A DNA stretch of 64,000 nt from Stutzerimonas stutzeri (GTDB taxonomy: Bacteria; Pseudomonadota; Gammaproteobacteria; Pseudomonadales; Pseudomonadaceae): the NCBI RefSeq assembly GCF_002909485.1, contig NZ_PPXG01000002.1, positions 186,001-250,000 of the forward strand. Direction: 5' to 3'. Positions 8,293 to 19,704 of this stretch are shown here, piece by piece. The stretch's first letter is position 1. The number at the start of each line of letters is the position of its first letter. The notes below the pieces were generated by a model. The model was not told the DNA's origin. It saw nothing but the letters and a program-made list of their open reading frames with translations, and did no database searches. The translations under genes and the position numbers were made by a program.

Positions 8293-8520
8293 TCAAGGCC
8301 GCAGCGCCCGGGCATAGCTGAAGAGGAACAGATTGCGGATCTGTTCCTTCAGCACGCAGGGCTCGTTCGTGCTCAGCTCCTGCAGGTCGAGGTCACCTTG
8401 CTCGCGCAACTCTTCCAGCGCCTCGCCTTCTAGTGAAACACACACCGCGCCGGTGTTGCGGTCGAGTATGCGCAGGTAGGGCTGCGGTCGGTCCAGCCAA
8501 GCATCTATCAAGTAAGTCAT
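8293..8520 (-). CDS. PA4570 family small protein, likely iron-regulated
   Basis: A 75-aa conserved Pseudomonas protein corresponding by position and sequence style to PA4570 of P. aeruginosa; function unknown. It is soluble, with a beta-strand-like N-terminal half (YLRILDRNTGAVCVSLEG), an acidic LEELREQGDLDLQEL stretch and a C-terminal helix. A Fur-like site overlaps the likely promoter, 15-43 bases upstream of the start. This suggests derepression during iron limitation, as I recall being reported for PA4570. Confidence 0.75.
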   Translation of the reverse strand: MTYLIDAWLDRPQPYLRILDRNTGAVCVSLEGEALEELREQGDLDLQELSTNEPCVLKEQIRNLFLFSYARALRP

Positions 8521-8534
8521 GCGGCATCTCCAAT

Positions 8535-8563
8535 TGATTCTCGTAATGAGAATAATTGTTATT
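8535..8563. promoter_or_regulatory. Putative Fur box
   Basis: An AT-rich block contains the perfect inverted repeat ATTCTC-GTAAT-GAGAAT and then AATGAGAATAATTGTTATT, which matches 12 of 19 positions of the Fur consensus. It stands out from the GC-rich surroundings and lies directly upstream of the minus-strand gene at 8293-8520. Confidence 0.6.
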
Positions 8564-8646
8564 TACAAAGATGCAAGCGCAAAAGACCTATTCTGCCCGG
8601 CGGGTAAAGAGGGCTGGTGATTAAGCGATCGTGGGTGGCGTTTGGC

Positions 8647-8670
8647 TGCTGCGCCCTGCACGGCGCAGCA
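8647..8670. terminator. Hairpin downstream of ispB
   Basis: A 9-bp inverted repeat TGCTGCGCC/GGCGCAGCA with a 6-nt loop lies just past the ispB stop codon on the minus strand. There is no U-run, so termination strength is uncertain. Confidence 0.35.
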
Positions 8671-8687
8671 TCGGAGGTTCTTGGTGG

Positions 8688-9656
8688 TCAGTGTGTGCGA
8701 GCTACGGCAAAGCGGCACAGCTCGACCAGGGCGTCGCGATACTGGTTGGCGGGAATGACTTCTAGGCAGGCAATGGCGCGTTCGGCATAGTCGCGCGCAA
8801 GCTTTGCGGTGTAATCCAATGCGCCTGATGCCTCAACAGCGGCACGAATACTCTCGAGGTCTTCCAGGCCGCCTTTCTGGATGGCTTTGCGCACCAGTGC
8901 AGCCTGTTCAGTCGTACCTTCGCGCATGGTATAGATCAGCGGGAGCGTGGGCTTGCCTTCGGCAAGGTCGTCACCGACATTCTTGCCAAGGGTTTCCGCG
9001 TCACCCTGGTAGTCGAGCAGATCGTCGACCAGCTGGAAGGCGATGCCAAGGTGATCGCCAAAGGTGCGCAACGCTTCACGCTGCTCCTCATTGGCGCCGG
9101 CCAGTGTCGCCGCGCTGTGGGTCGAGGCTTCGAAGAGCATGGCAGTCTTGCCGCGGATGACTTCCATGTAGATTTCTTCGGTGGTGCTGGCGTCACGAAC
9201 CTTCGACAGTTGCAGCACTTCGCCTTCGGCGATGACTCTGGTTGCCTGGGAGATGATGCGCATCACCGGCATGGAGTCCAGTTCCACCATCATTTCGAAC
9301 GAGCGTGCATATAGAAAGTCACCAACCAGCACGCTAGGGGCGTTACCCCACAAGGCATTAGCAGTGGAGCGGCCGCGGCGCATGCCTGACATGTCGACGA
9401 CATCGTCATGCAGCAGCGTGGAGGTGTGCAGGAATTCGATGATGGCGGCCAGTAGGCGCAGTTGATCGCCCTGATGCCCGAGCGCACTGCCACTGAGCAG
9501 CACCAGTAGAGGGCGCAGGCGCTTGCCCCCGGCCGAGGTGATGTAGTCCCCGATCTTTTCCACTAGAGGAACGCGCGAAGTCAGTTGCTTGCGGATGATG
9601 CCGTCGACAGCGGCAAAATCGTCCGCCACAACTTGATAGAAAGGCTGGGGTTGCAT
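8688..9656 (-). CDS. ispB: Octaprenyl/polyprenyl diphosphate synthase
   Basis: Trans-isoprenyl diphosphate synthase that extends farnesyl diphosphate with IPP to make the ubiquinone side chain. The 322-aa protein has the first Asp-rich motif DDVVD at residues 84-88 followed by the RRG signature (MRRGRSTAN). The second motif is in [13 protein letters not shown] near residue 211, with [17 protein letters not shown] after it. All catalytic motifs are intact. It is divergent from rplU-rpmA, the usual arrangement in gamma-proteobacteria. Confidence 0.95.
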   Translation of the reverse strand: MQPQPFYQVVADDFAAVDGIIRKQLTSRVPLVEKIGDYITSAGGKRLRPLLVLLSGSALGHQGDQLRLLAAIIEFLHTSTLLHDDVVDMSGMRRGRSTANALWGNAPSVLVGDFLYARSFEMMVELDSMPVMRIISQATRVIAEGEVLQLSKVRDASTTEEIYMEVIRGKTAMLFEASTHSAATLAGANEEQREALRTFGDHLGIAFQLVDDLLDYQGDAETLGKNVGDDLAEGKPTLPLIYTMREGTTEQAALVRKAIQKGGLEDLESIRAAVEASGALDYTAKLARDYAERAIACLEVIPANQYRDALVELCRFAVARTH

Positions 9657-9729
9657 CGGGGACTCCTCGCAGATTGCGCGGCATGCTAGGGGGCGGGTCT
9701 AGTACTGTCAAGGCAACTCCAGTTGGCTA

Positions 9730-9758
9730 TTGCGCGGGGTGTATCGCATGCGTACAAT
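9730..9758 (+). promoter_or_regulatory. Sigma70-type promoter for rplU-rpmA
   Basis: TTGCGC (9730-9735) and TACAAT (9753-9758) have a 17-base spacer in the ispB-rplU intergenic region. This leaves a leader of roughly 135 bases before rplU, in which autoregulation could act. Confidence 0.5.
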
Positions 9759-9898
9759 CGCGGACCCTGAACTTCCCCCTGGGCATTTCCCTGCCTTACG
9801 CAATTGCACGGGCGTCAACTTCCGGCCCCATGCAGCCATGCCAGCCACTAACCATTATTTCTAAGCGCTGGGTGAGCAGGATCAACGGAGATACACAG

Positions 9899-10210
9899 AT
9901 GTACGCAGTTATCGTAACCGGCGGCAAGCAATACAAGGTTGCCGAAGGCGAATACCTCAAGATTGAAAAACTCGAAGTTGCGACTGGCGAAGCTGTCACT
10001 TTTGACCGCGTTCTGCTGATCGGCAACGGCGAAGATGTGAAAATCGGCGCTCCGGTGGTCGATGGTGCCAAGGTTACTGCTGAAGTGATCGCCCAAGGTC
10101 GTCACGACAAAGTCACCATCATCAAGTTCCGCCGTCGTAAGCACCACATGAAGCGTCAGGGCCACCGTCAGTGGTTCACTGAGGTCAAAATCACCGGTAT
10201 TCAGGGCTAA
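9899..10210 (+). CDS. rplU: 50S ribosomal protein L21
   Basis: Large-subunit ribosomal protein that binds 23S rRNA near L20. The 103-aa product begins [20 protein letters not shown] and ends with the L21 signature [19 protein letters not shown]. The frame is open far upstream, but the ATG at 9899 with CGGAG about 8 bases before it is the conserved start. It is followed by rpmA after 36 bases in one transcription unit. Confidence 0.98.
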   Translation: MYAVIVTGGKQYKVAEGEYLKIEKLEVATGEAVTFDRVLLIGNGEDVKIGAPVVDGAKVTAEVIAQGRHDKVTIIKFRRRKHHMKRQGHRQWFTEVKITGIQG

Positions 10211-10246
10211 TTAGGGCCTGAATCCCCTTATAGGAGTATTGAACTC

Positions 10247-10504
10247 ATGGCACACAAAAAAGCTGGCGGTTCTACCCGCAACGGTCGCGACTCAGAAGCC
10301 AAACGCCTTGGCGTGAAGATGTACGGCGGCCAGGCCATCAAGGCCGGTAACATCATCGTGCGTCAGCGCGGCACCCAGTTCCATGCCGGTTACGGCGTTG
10401 GTATGGGCAAGGATCACACCCTGTTCGCGAAAGTCGAAGGCGTGATCAAATTCGAAGTGAAGGGCGCTTTTGGCCGTCGCTACGTGAGCGTCGTCGCAGC
10501 CTAA
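10247..10504 (+). CDS. rpmA: 50S ribosomal protein L27
   Basis: Large-subunit protein whose N-terminus reaches the peptidyl-transferase centre. The 85-aa product begins [20 protein letters not shown], without the cleavable N-terminal extension found in Firmicutes. The signature [15 protein letters not shown] is present. AGGAG precedes the ATG. A strong terminator follows. Confidence 0.98.
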   Translation: MAHKKAGGSTRNGRDSEAKRLGVKMYGGQAIKAGNIIVRQRGTQFHAGYGVGMGKDHTLFAKVEGVIKFEVKGAFGRRYVSVVAA

Positions 10505-10520
10505 CTGCGCCGTTGCTGGA

Positions 10521-10549
10521 AAAGCCCTGTCATGCGACGGGGCTTTTTT
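10521..10549 (+). terminator. Rho-independent terminator of rplU-rpmA
   Basis: Stem AAAGCCCTGTC/GACGGGGCTTT with one G-U pair and a 4-nt loop, followed by a T-run, 16 bases after the rpmA stop codon. Confidence 0.88.
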
Positions 10550-10647
10550 GTTTCTGTATCCTGTGAGGCTCTTGCAAAGAACTGCTCGGTGCTCAATCAG
10601 TTTTCGCTGGGTTTTTTTGCAAGACCCTTATGTTTCTTGTTACTTAA

Positions 10648-11892
<1,245 letters not shown>

Positions 11893-11990
11893 CCGAATGC
11901 CGGGCCCTAACGGTCCGGTTCAGGCAACTGATGGCTGGCTCGTGCGCAGCCTGATCTGGAAATGTTTTGGCCGTATAGAAGGCGGGAGCG

Positions 11991-13109
11991 ATGCGGGACA
12001 AGGTGAGCGGTGCGCGGCGCTGGGTGGTGAAGATCGGCAGTGCGCTGCTGACCGCCGACGGTCGCGGGCTTGATCAGGCGGCGATGGCCGTTTGGGTTGA
12101 TCAGATGGTTGCGTTGCGCGAGGCGGGTGTCGAGCTTGTGCTCGTCTCGTCAGGCGCGGTTGCGGCAGGTATGAGTCGTCTCGGCTGGACTTCCCGGCCC
12201 AAGGCGGTGCATGAGCTGCAGGCCGCTGCCGCTGTTGGGCAGATGGGGCTGATTCGCGCCTGGGAGTCGAGCTTTGCTCGCTGCGATCAGCAGACGGCGC
12301 AAATTCTGGTTACCCATGACGACCTGTCGGACCGCAAGCGCTACCTCAATGCGCGTAGCACCCTGCGCACATTGATTGATCTCGGTGTGGTGCCGGTTAT
12401 CAACGAAAACGACACCGTCGTTACCGATGAGATTCGCTTTGGCGACAACGATACGCTCGCAGCCCTGGTTGCCAATCTCGTCGAGGCTGATCTGTTAGTC
12501 ATCCTCACTGATCGGGATGGCATGTTCGATGCCGATCCTCGTATCAATCCTGATGCCAATCTCATTAGTGAGGCGCGGGCCGATGATCCTGCGCTCGATG
12601 CGGTGGCCGGCGGTACAGGCGGGGCGCTGGGGCGTGGTGGTATGCAGACCAAGTTGCGCGCAGCGCGTCTGGCTGCTCGGTCTGGTGCGCATACGGTGAT
12701 CGTGGGTGGGCGCATTGAGCAGGTGCTGGCGCGCCTCAAAACGGGCGAGCGCCTGGGTACGCTGCTGGCGCCGGAGTGCAGTCGACATGCGGCGCGCAAG
12801 CAGTGGCTTGCGGGACACCTGCAGACCCGTGGCACGCTGACGCTGGACGACGGTGCCGTGCATGCATTGCGTAAGGGGAATCGTAGTCTGTTGCCGGTTG
12901 GGGTGAGGGCTGTGCAGGGGGCGTTTCGGCGTGGTGAGATGGTGATCTGTGTTGGGCCGCAGGGTTCGGAGATTGCTCGCGGCTTGGTTAACTACAGTGC
13001 AGCCGAGGCGCAGCGCATTCTCGGGCGGCCGTCGGACGAAATCGAGAAGCTGCTCGGCTATGTCGATGAGCCGGAGCTGATCCATCGCGACAACATGATT
13101 CTGGTTTGA
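11991..13109 (+). CDS. proB: Glutamate 5-kinase
   Basis: First enzyme of proline biosynthesis; phosphorylates glutamate to gamma-glutamyl phosphate. The 372-aa protein has an amino-acid kinase domain ([59 protein letters not shown]) and a C-terminal PUA domain from about residue 275. The ATG follows GGGAG. It lies 98 bases after obgE, and creA follows within a few bases. Confidence 0.97.
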   Translation: MRDKVSGARRWVVKIGSALLTADGRGLDQAAMAVWVDQMVALREAGVELVLVSSGAVAAGMSRLGWTSRPKAVHELQAAAAVGQMGLIRAWESSFARCDQQTAQILVTHDDLSDRKRYLNARSTLRTLIDLGVVPVINENDTVVTDEIRFGDNDTLAALVANLVEADLLVILTDRDGMFDADPRINPDANLISEARADDPALDAVAGGTGGALGRGGMQTKLRAARLAARSGAHTVIVGGRIEQVLARLKTGERLGTLLAPECSRHAARKQWLAGHLQTRGTLTLDDGAVHALRKGNRSLLPVGVRAVQGAFRRGEMVICVGPQGSEIARGLVNYSAAEAQRILGRPSDEIEKLLGYVDEPELIHRDNMILV

Positions 13110-13116
13110 GGTGATG

Positions 13117-13581
13117 ATGCGTCTTGCAGCTCTGATATTGGCGCTTGGCCTTGCGATGCCACAGTTCGCACTTGCCGAGCGGATCGGTGAGGTGGATACC
13201 GTATTCAAGTGGCTCGGGCCTAATCATCGGATCGTTGTCGAGGCTTTCGATGATCCTTTGGTCGATGGCGTAACGTGCTATCTGTCTCGCGGAAAGACTG
13301 GCGGTATCAAGGGTGGTCTGGGGCTTGCCGAAGATCGGGCTGAGGCGTCCATCGCCTGTCGGCAGGTCGGGCCGATCCGTATTAACGGTAAGCTCAAGGA
13401 TGGTGATGTGGTGTTCAAGGAGCGCACTTCGCTGGTGTTCAAGACCATGCAGGTGGTGCGCTTCTTCGACGAGTCGCGCAATACGCTGGTCTATCTCGTC
13501 TACAGTGACCGGGTCATCGAAGGTAGCCCACAAAATGCAGTTACGGCTATTCCGATTCTGCCTTGGTCGGTCGCGCCGTAA
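13117..13581 (+). CDS. creA: CreA family periplasmic protein
   Basis: Exported protein of the CreA family, of unknown function. The 154-aa product has a signal peptide ([20 protein letters not shown]) and the family segments [40 protein letters not shown] and [14 protein letters not shown]. Three start codons are stacked (GTG 13111, ATG 13114, ATG 13117); GAGG at 13108 fits 13117 best. The gene almost abuts proB, so the two are probably cotranscribed. Confidence 0.88.
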   Translation: MRLAALILALGLAMPQFALAERIGEVDTVFKWLGPNHRIVVEAFDDPLVDGVTCYLSRGKTGGIKGGLGLAEDRAEASIACRQVGPIRINGKLKDGDVVFKERTSLVFKTMQVVRFFDESRNTLVYLVYSDRVIEGSPQNAVTAIPILPWSVAP

Positions 13582-13625
13582 CCTGAACGCTTTGCCTGCG
13601 ATGGTGGTGGGTAAAAACGAGGCAT

Positions 13626-13654
13626 AAAAAAACCGGCGCTAGGCCGGTTTTTTT
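13626..13654. terminator. Bidirectional terminator between creA and rpsT
   Basis: A palindrome with stem AACCGGC/GCCGGTT is flanked by a run of seven As on one side and seven Ts on the other, so it can terminate both convergent transcripts. Confidence 0.9.
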
Positions 13655-13667
13655 CAAGAACCTGCAG

Positions 13668-13946
13668 TTAGGCTGCAGCAGCTTCGCCGAGGGCCTTGAT
13701 GTGGCCGTTCAGGCGGCTCTTGTGACGAGCAGCTTTGTTCTTGTGGATGATGCCTTTGTCGGCCATGCGGTCAATGACCGGCACGGCAGCAGTGTAGGCT
13801 GTGCGAGCCTTGTCCAGGTCTTTGGCATCAATGGCCTTGACCACATTCTTGATGTAGGTACGAACCATGGAGCGCAAGCTGGCATTGTGGCTGCGACGCT
13901 TCTCAGCCTGAATTGCGCGTTTTTTGGCGGAAGGGCTGTTGGCCAC
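13668..13946 (-). CDS. rpsT: 30S ribosomal protein S20
   Basis: Small-subunit 16S rRNA-binding protein. The 92-aa product reads (M)[20 protein letters not shown] and ends [12 protein letters not shown], highly basic and helical. The start is GTG at 13946, with GAGGAG upstream; the frame continues further but with no family similarity. A non-ATG start is common for rpsT and is tied to its translational autoregulation in E. coli (UUG). Confidence 0.96.
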   Translation of the reverse strand: MANSPSAKKRAIQAEKRRSHNASLRSMVRTYIKNVVKAIDAKDLDKARTAYTAAVPVIDRMADKGIIHKNKAARHKSRLNGHIKALGEAAAA

Positions 13947-14168
13947 CGTCGAACTCCTCGAAAACTTGGGGGATTGCAAAGCAAATAAGGCCGCGAATCA
14001 TGCCGACGCGAGGGGCGCTTGTCAAGTCTGGTCGAATGGCTTGAGAAGCTGGTCGGACAGAAGGGGGGCGGCTAAACTCGCCGCCTCTTTTCGTGTCGTA
14101 ACTGGCCATCGATCCGGCCGGCGCCAGGCGCACGGTCGATCAATCTCGCTGCAATTCTAGGAAGACAA

Positions 14169-15716
14169 ATGTCCGAAAAAACCGGCAAGGGCGGATTGTT
14201 GCGTTCCAGCGCCGTGGTCAGTGTCATGACCCTGCTGTCGCGCGTGCTGGGTATGGTACGCGATATGGTCGTCGCCAGCTACTTCGGTTCGGGAGCTGCC
14301 GCCGACGCCTTCTTCATTGCGTTCAAGATTCCCAACTTTTTGCGCCGACTGTTCGCCGAGGGTGCCTTCGCCCAAGCCTTTGTGCCGGTGCTATCGGAGT
14401 ATCGCGCCAAGCGCACGCTGGCTGACGTCAAGCTGTTGGTGGACCGCACCGCCGGCATGCTCGGGCTCATTCTGGCCGGGCTGACCGCGTTGGGTGTGCT
14501 GTTTGCGCCCTATGTGGTGATGGTCTTCGCTCCGGGCTTTCATGACGATCCGGCGAAGATGCAGCTGGCTGGCGAGCTGCTACGTATTACCTTCCCCTAT
14601 TTGATGCTGATTTCCCTGACGGCGTTTACGTCCGGTGTGCTCAATAGCTACGGGCATTTTGCGGTGCCAGGCTTCACGCCTGTACTGCTCAATGTGTGCA
14701 TGATCGCGTCGGCGTTGTTTCTTACGCCCTATTTCGATCAGCCGATCATGGCGCTGGCTTGGGGCGTGTTCATTGCCGGTTTCGCCCAGTTGGCCTTTCA
14801 GCTTCCGTACGTGGCCAAGCTGGGCTTGCTGCCTAGGCCGAGGGTCAAGAGGGGCGATGAAGGCGTGCGGCGCATCATGCTATTGATGGTGCCGGCGCTG
14901 TTCGGGGTGTCGGTAAGTCAGATCAATCTGTTGCTCGATACGGTGCTGGCATCGTTTCTCCAGACCGGCAGCGTGTCCTGGCTGTACTACGCCGATCGGC
15001 TGTCCGAGTTGCCATTGGGCGCATTCGGTATCGCCATAGGCACGGTGATCTTGCCGAGCCTGTCGCGGCAGCACGCCGGGGAAGACCCGAAGGCTTTTTC
15101 CGCGACACTCGATTGGGCATTGCGCATGGTGTTGCTGGTCGGTGTTCCCGCTGCGCTGGCGCTGGGCATCCTCGCCGAGCCAATGATCGCCAGCCTTTTC
15201 TATTACGGCGCCATGAGTGAGGAGGCGGTGGTGCAGTCGGCCAGAGCGCTGCAGGCCTATTCGCTAGGGGTGCTGGCGTTCATGCTGATCAAGGTGCTGG
15301 CACCGGGTTTCTTCGCGCGGCAAGACCTGAAGACGCCGGTACGGGTCGCGGTTATCTGCATGGTTGCGAACATGGTGATGAATCTGATTCTGATCTGGCC
15401 GCTCCAGCATGTCGGGCTGGCGCTCGCGACGTCGTTGTCTTCGATGCTCAATGCCGTGCTGCTGTTCTGGGGGTTGTACAAGGTTGGCGTTTATCGTCCT
15501 GCGCCTGGGTGGTGGCCGTTCGGGCTTCGTCTGGCGGCTGCTTGCGCCGCAATGGTGGCGGTGGTGTGGTGGCTCAATGTCCCGGCGCAGGAGTGGTTCG
15601 CCTGGGATTGGCAGCAGAGGGCGCTACGACTGGGCGTGCTGGTTTGCGCTGGGCTTGCGGCATTTGCCGGCGGGCTGTTGGTGACGGGGTTGCGGCCTCG
15701 GCATTTGCGGCATTGA
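14169..15716 (+). CDS. murJ: Lipid II flippase MurJ
   Basis: Integral inner-membrane protein of the MOP superfamily that flips lipid II for peptidoglycan synthesis. The 515-aa protein has about 14 hydrophobic segments and the conserved N-terminal SAVVSVMTLLSRVLGMVRDMV with charged pore residues in R(L)FAEGAFAQAFVPVLSEY. Divergent from rpsT and followed by ribF, as in P. aeruginosa. Confidence 0.96.
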   Translation: MSEKTGKGGLLRSSAVVSVMTLLSRVLGMVRDMVVASYFGSGAAADAFFIAFKIPNFLRRLFAEGAFAQAFVPVLSEYRAKRTLADVKLLVDRTAGMLGLILAGLTALGVLFAPYVVMVFAPGFHDDPAKMQLAGELLRITFPYLMLISLTAFTSGVLNSYGHFAVPGFTPVLLNVCMIASALFLTPYFDQPIMALAWGVFIAGFAQLAFQLPYVAKLGLLPRPRVKRGDEGVRRIMLLMVPALFGVSVSQINLLLDTVLASFLQTGSVSWLYYADRLSELPLGAFGIAIGTVILPSLSRQHAGEDPKAFSATLDWALRMVLLVGVPAALALGILAEPMIASLFYYGAMSEEAVVQSARALQAYSLGVLAFMLIKVLAPGFFARQDLKTPVRVAVICMVANMVMNLILIWPLQHVGLALATSLSSMLNAVLLFWGLYKVGVYRPAPGWWPFGLRLAAACAAMVAVVWWLNVPAQEWFAWDWQQRALRLGVLVCAGLAAFAGGLLVTGLRPRHLRH

Positions 15717-15766
15717 TCGACGGCTCGCGGCCGCTGCAAACCTGTCCGGGACGCTCGGCACATGCG

Positions 15767-15772
15767 TATAAT
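15767..15772 (+). promoter_or_regulatory. -10 element upstream of ribF
   Basis: A perfect TATAAT lies 29 bases before the ribF start; no good -35 hexamer is visible at the expected distance. Confidence 0.4.
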
Positions 15773-15800
15773 CGGCCACTTTTCAAGCAAGAAGTGCGGT

Positions 15801-16751
15801 ATGCAGCTGGTTCGAGGTCTTCACAATCTGCGACCCCGGCATCGGGGTTGCGTCGCCACCATCGGCAATTTCGACGGCGTGCACCGGGGGCATCAGGCTA
15901 TCCTGGCACGGCTGCGTGAGCGTGCGGCCGAACTGGGGCTGCCTAGCTGCGTGGTGATCTTCGAGCCGCAACCGCGCGAGTTCTTCTCACCAGACAAGGC
16001 GCCCGCACGTCTCACTCGGCTACGTGAGAAACTGCAGTTGCTGAGCGAGCAGGGTGTTGATCTGGTGTTGTGCCTGGCCTTCAATCGTCGGCTGCGGGAG
16101 CTGAGTGCGGCCGAGTTCGTTCACGTCACCTTGGTGGAGGGATTGGGGGTGCAGCATTTGGAAGTCGGTGACGATTTCCGTTTTGGCTGTGATCGTGCTG
16201 GCGATTTCGACTTTCTGCTAAAGGCCGGTGCTGCTGAAGGTTTTACCGTAGAAGCCGCGACCACCATTGAGGTGGACGGTGAGCGGGTCAGCAGCACGCG
16301 GCTGCGTCAGGTGCTGGCGGATGGCGACTTGGTTTGCGCTGAGGCGTTGCTGGGAAGGCCGTTCGGCATCACTGGCCGAGTCATGCATGGGCAGAAACTT
16401 GGTCGGCAGCTCGGCGCGCCGACTGCCAATGTGCAGCTCAAGCGCCGCAATACGCCACTTAGCGGCGTGTTCTTTGTCACTCTCGAGCTCAGTGGCAAGT
16501 CGCTGGCTGGCGTGGCCAACATCGGCATGCGGCCGTCGGTCGAGAGTGACGGCAAGCCTCATCTGGAGGTGCATCTGCTTGACTATCAGGGCGACCTTTA
16601 CGGCCAGGTAGTGCATGTGACCTTCCATCGCAAGCTGCGCGACGAGCAGCGCTTTGCCTCGCTGGAGGCGCTTAAAACGGCGATTGATGCGGATATCGCC
16701 GCAGCCCGCGATTACTGGCGGGCTTCAACCCTTATCACGAGTCAGGACTGA
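15801..16751 (+). CDS. ribF: Bifunctional riboflavin kinase / FAD synthetase
   Basis: Converts riboflavin to FMN and then FAD. The 316-aa protein has an N-terminal nucleotidyltransferase domain ([19 protein letters not shown]; then [13 protein letters not shown]) and a C-terminal riboflavin kinase domain ([43 protein letters not shown]). An in-frame Met at 15762 exists, but family similarity starts at MQLVRGL (15801). One base separates its stop from the ileS ATG. Confidence 0.96.
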   Translation: MQLVRGLHNLRPRHRGCVATIGNFDGVHRGHQAILARLRERAAELGLPSCVVIFEPQPREFFSPDKAPARLTRLREKLQLLSEQGVDLVLCLAFNRRLRELSAAEFVHVTLVEGLGVQHLEVGDDFRFGCDRAGDFDFLLKAGAAEGFTVEAATTIEVDGERVSSTRLRQVLADGDLVCAEALLGRPFGITGRVMHGQKLGRQLGAPTANVQLKRRNTPLSGVFFVTLELSGKSLAGVANIGMRPSVESDGKPHLEVHLLDYQGDLYGQVVHVTFHRKLRDEQRFASLEALKTAIDADIAAARDYWRASTLITSQD

Positions 16752-16752
16752 A

Positions 16753-19587
16753 ATGACCGATTACAAAGCGACCCTCAATCTGCCGTCCACGGCATTTCCG
16801 ATGAAGGCCGGTCTGCCACAGCGCGAGCCGGAGATTCTGCAGCGCTGGAACAGCATTGACCTGTACCGGAAGCTGCGGCAGATCGGCGAAGGTCGCCCGA
16901 AATTCGTCCTGCATGATGGTCCGCCGTATGCCAACGGCAGCATTCATATCGGTCACGCGCTGAACAAGATTCTCAAGGACATCATCACCCGCTCCAAGAC
17001 CATCGCCGGATTCGATGCGCCTTATGTACCAGGCTGGGACTGCCATGGGCTGCCGATCGAGCACAAGGTTGAAACCACCTTTGGCAAGAATCAGCCGGCC
17101 GACCTGACCCGTGAGCGCTGCCGCACCTACGCGGCCGAGCAGGTCGAGGAGCAGAAGGGCAACTTCATCCGCCTTGGCGTGCTGGGCGAGTGGGACAACC
17201 CCTACCTGACCATGAACTTCGCCAACGAAGCCGGGGAAATCCGCGCCCTGGCCGAGATCGTCAAGAAGGGCTTCGTGTTCAAGGGCCTGAAGCCGGTCAA
17301 CTTCTGCTTTGATTGCGGCTCGGCCCTGGCCGAGGCGGAGGTTGAGTACCAGGACAAGAAGTCCGAAGCCATCGACGTCGCCTTCCCCGTCGAAGACGCC
17401 GACAAGCTGGCCGCCGCGTTCGGCCTGGCCAGCCTGAGCAAGCCGACCAGCATCGTCATCTGGACCACCACGCCCTGGACCATCCCGGCCAACCAGGCGC
17501 TGAACGTGCACCCGGAGTTCAACTACGCGCTGGTTGATGTCGGTGATCGCCTGCTGTTGCTGGCCGAAGAAATGGTCGAGAGCAGCCTGCAACGCTACGG
17601 CCTGCAAGGCGAGGTCGTCGCCACTGCGGCGGGCGCGGCGCTGGAGCTGATCAACTTCCGTCACCCGTTCTACGAGCGCCTGTCGCCGCTGTACCTGGCC
17701 GACTACGTCGAACTGGGCGCCGGCACCGGCGTGGTGCACTCCGCGCCCGCCTATGGTGAGGACGACTTCTACAGTTGCAAGCGCTACGGCATGAGCAACG
17801 ACGACATCCTCAACCCCGTGCAGAGCAACGGCGTGTACGTCGATTCGCTACCGTTCTTCGGCGGCCAGTTCATCTGGAAGGCCAACCCGGCCATCGTCGC
17901 CAAGCTCGAAGAAGTCGGTGCGCTGCTCAAGCACGAGACGATCAGCCACAGTTACATGCACTGCTGGCGCCACAAGACGCCGCTGATCTACCGCGCCACC
18001 GCGCAGTGGTTCATCGGTATGGATAAGCAGCCGAACGAGGGCAATACCCTGCGTGAGCGCTCGCTGGCGGCCATTGAAGAAACCCAGTTCGTGCCGGCCT
18101 GGGGCCAGGCGCGTCTGCACAGCATGATCGCCGGTCGCCCTGACTGGTGCATCTCGCGGCAGCGCAACTGGGGCGTGCCGATCCCGTTCTTCACCCACAA
18201 GGAAACCGGTGAGCTACACCCGCGCACCGCCGAGCTGATGGAGCAGGTGGCACAGCGCGTCGAGCAGGAAGGCATCGAAGCCTGGTTCAAGCTCGACCCC
18301 GCCGAGCTGCTGGGTGACGAAGCCAGCCAGTATGACAAAAGCCGCGATACTCTGGATGTCTGGTTCGACTCGGGCACCACCCACTGGCACGTGCTGCGCG
18401 GCTCCCATGCCGAGCTGGCGCACCCGAACGGCCCGGCTGCCGACCTCTATCTGGAAGGCTCCGACCAACACCGCGGCTGGTTCCACTCGTCCTTGCTGAC
18501 CGGCTGCGCCATTGACGGCCACGCGCCCTACAAGGAACTGCTGACCCACGGTTTCACCGTCGACGAGCAGGGCCGCAAGCAGTCCAAGTCTCTAGGTAAC
18601 GTGGTTGCACCGCAGAAGGTCATCGACAGCCTGGGCGCCGATATTTTGCGCCTGTGGGTTGCCTCCACCGATTATTCGGGTGAGATGGCCGTCTCCGACC
18701 AGATCCTGCAGCGCAGCGCCGATGCTTACCGACGCATCCGCAACACTGCACGCTTCCTGCTCTCCAACCTCAGTGGCTTCGATCCAGCGCAGCATCTGCT
18801 GGCCCCCGAAGACATGCTGGCCCTGGACCGTTGGGCAATGGACCGCGCCCTGCTGCTGCAGCGCGAGATCGAAGAGGCCTACACCAGCTACCGCTTCTGG
18901 AACGTCTACCAGAAGGTGCACAACTTCTGCGTGCAGGAGCTGGGCGGCTTCTACCTCGACATCATCAAGGATCGTCAGTACACCACCGGTGCCGACAGCC
19001 TGCCGCGTCGCTCCTGCCAGACCGCGCTGTATCACATCGCAGAAGCGCTAGTGCGCTGGATTGCACCGATTCTGGCCTTCACCGCCGAGGAAATCTGGCA
19101 GTACCTGCCGGGCGAGCGCAACGAGTCGGTGATGCTCAACACCTGGTACACCGGCCTGACCGAGCTGCCACAAGACGCCGAGCTGGACCGCGCGTTCTGG
19201 GACAAGGTCATGGCGGTCAAGGCCGCAGTGAACAAGGAACTGGAAAACCAGCGTGCGGCCAAGACCATTGGCGGCAACCTGCAGGCGGAAGTCACCCTGT
19301 ATGCCGAAGATGCACTGGCCGCTGAGTTGGCCAAGCTGGGCAACGAGCTGCGCTTCGTGCTGATCACCTCTGCCGTCGACATCTCACCGCTGGCTCAAGC
19401 GCCCGCCGAGGCCGTGGAAAGCGAACTGGCAGGCCTCAAACTGGTGGTTAAAAAGACCGAACACAGTAAGTGCGGGCGTTGCTGGCATCACCTCCCAGAT
19501 GTTGGCACTCATACCGAGCATCCGGAGATCTGCGGCCGCTGCATCGAGAATATGGAAGGTCCTGGTGAGGTCCGCCATTATGCGTGA
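16753..19587 (+). CDS. ileS: Isoleucyl-tRNA synthetase
   Basis: Class I aminoacyl-tRNA synthetase. The 944-aa protein shows the HIGH motif ([11 protein letters not shown]), the CP1 editing domain ([11 protein letters not shown]), the KMSKS-type motif KQSKSLGN, an anticodon-binding domain, and a C-terminal zinc-binding region with CGRCWHH and CGRC pairs. The ATG at 16753 gives the family N-terminus [11 protein letters not shown]. Part of the ribF-ileS-lspA-fkpB-ispH unit. Confidence 0.98.
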   Translation: MTDYKATLNLPSTAFPMKAGLPQREPEILQRWNSIDLYRKLRQIGEGRPKFVLHDGPPYANGSIHIGHALNKILKDIITRSKTIAGFDAPYVPGWDCHGLPIEHKVETTFGKNQPADLTRERCRTYAAEQVEEQKGNFIRLGVLGEWDNPYLTMNFANEAGEIRALAEIVKKGFVFKGLKPVNFCFDCGSALAEAEVEYQDKKSEAIDVAFPVEDADKLAAAFGLASLSKPTSIVIWTTTPWTIPANQALNVHPEFNYALVDVGDRLLLLAEEMVESSLQRYGLQGEVVATAAGAALELINFRHPFYERLSPLYLADYVELGAGTGVVHSAPAYGEDDFYSCKRYGMSNDDILNPVQSNGVYVDSLPFFGGQFIWKANPAIVAKLEEVGALLKHETISHSYMHCWRHKTPLIYRATAQWFIGMDKQPNEGNTLRERSLAAIEETQFVPAWGQARLHSMIAGRPDWCISRQRNWGVPIPFFTHKETGELHPRTAELMEQVAQRVEQEGIEAWFKLDPAELLGDEASQYDKSRDTLDVWFDSGTTHWHVLRGSHAELAHPNGPAADLYLEGSDQHRGWFHSSLLTGCAIDGHAPYKELLTHGFTVDEQGRKQSKSLGNVVAPQKVIDSLGADILRLWVASTDYSGEMAVSDQILQRSADAYRRIRNTARFLLSNLSGFDPAQHLLAPEDMLALDRWAMDRALLLQREIEEAYTSYRFWNVYQKVHNFCVQELGGFYLDIIKDRQYTTGADSLPRRSCQTALYHIAEALVRWIAPILAFTAEEIWQYLPGERNESVMLNTWYTGLTELPQDAELDRAFWDKVMAVKAAVNKELENQRAAKTIGGNLQAEVTLYAEDALAAELAKLGNELRFVLITSAVDISPLAQAPAEAVESELAGLKLVVKKTEHSKCGRCWHHLPDVGTHTEHPEICGRCIENMEGPGEVRHYA

Positions 19588-19608
19588 CCCTGTGCTTACT
19601 GCCGTAAG

Positions 19609-19666
19609 GTGGGCTTCAGCCCACAATTACGACGTGGCCTTGCGCTTCGGCGGGGCAAAGGCCACG
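19609..19666. repeat. Double-hairpin intergenic element between ileS and lspA
   Basis: GTGGGC-TTCA-GCCCAC (19609-19624) is followed by a second stem CGTGGCCTT/AAGGCCACG (19633-19641 and 19658-19666). The pair fills most of the unusual 117-base spacer in an otherwise tightly packed operon. It resembles a dispersed palindromic element rather than a terminator, since no U-run follows. Confidence 0.5.
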
Positions 19667-19704
19667 ACCACCTTGCCGCGCGGTGTTCTAGCGGAGGCAT
19701 CGGC

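Noticed and set aside
7245..8315. A 356-codon minus-strand frame across the photolyase end, DUF2256 and fklB
   Set aside because: It contradicts three well-supported plus-strand genes.
17250..19350. Shift to strongly C-ending codons in the middle of ileS as a sign of transfer
   Set aside because: This is compatible with high expression of a synthetase gene; all motifs and operon context are native.
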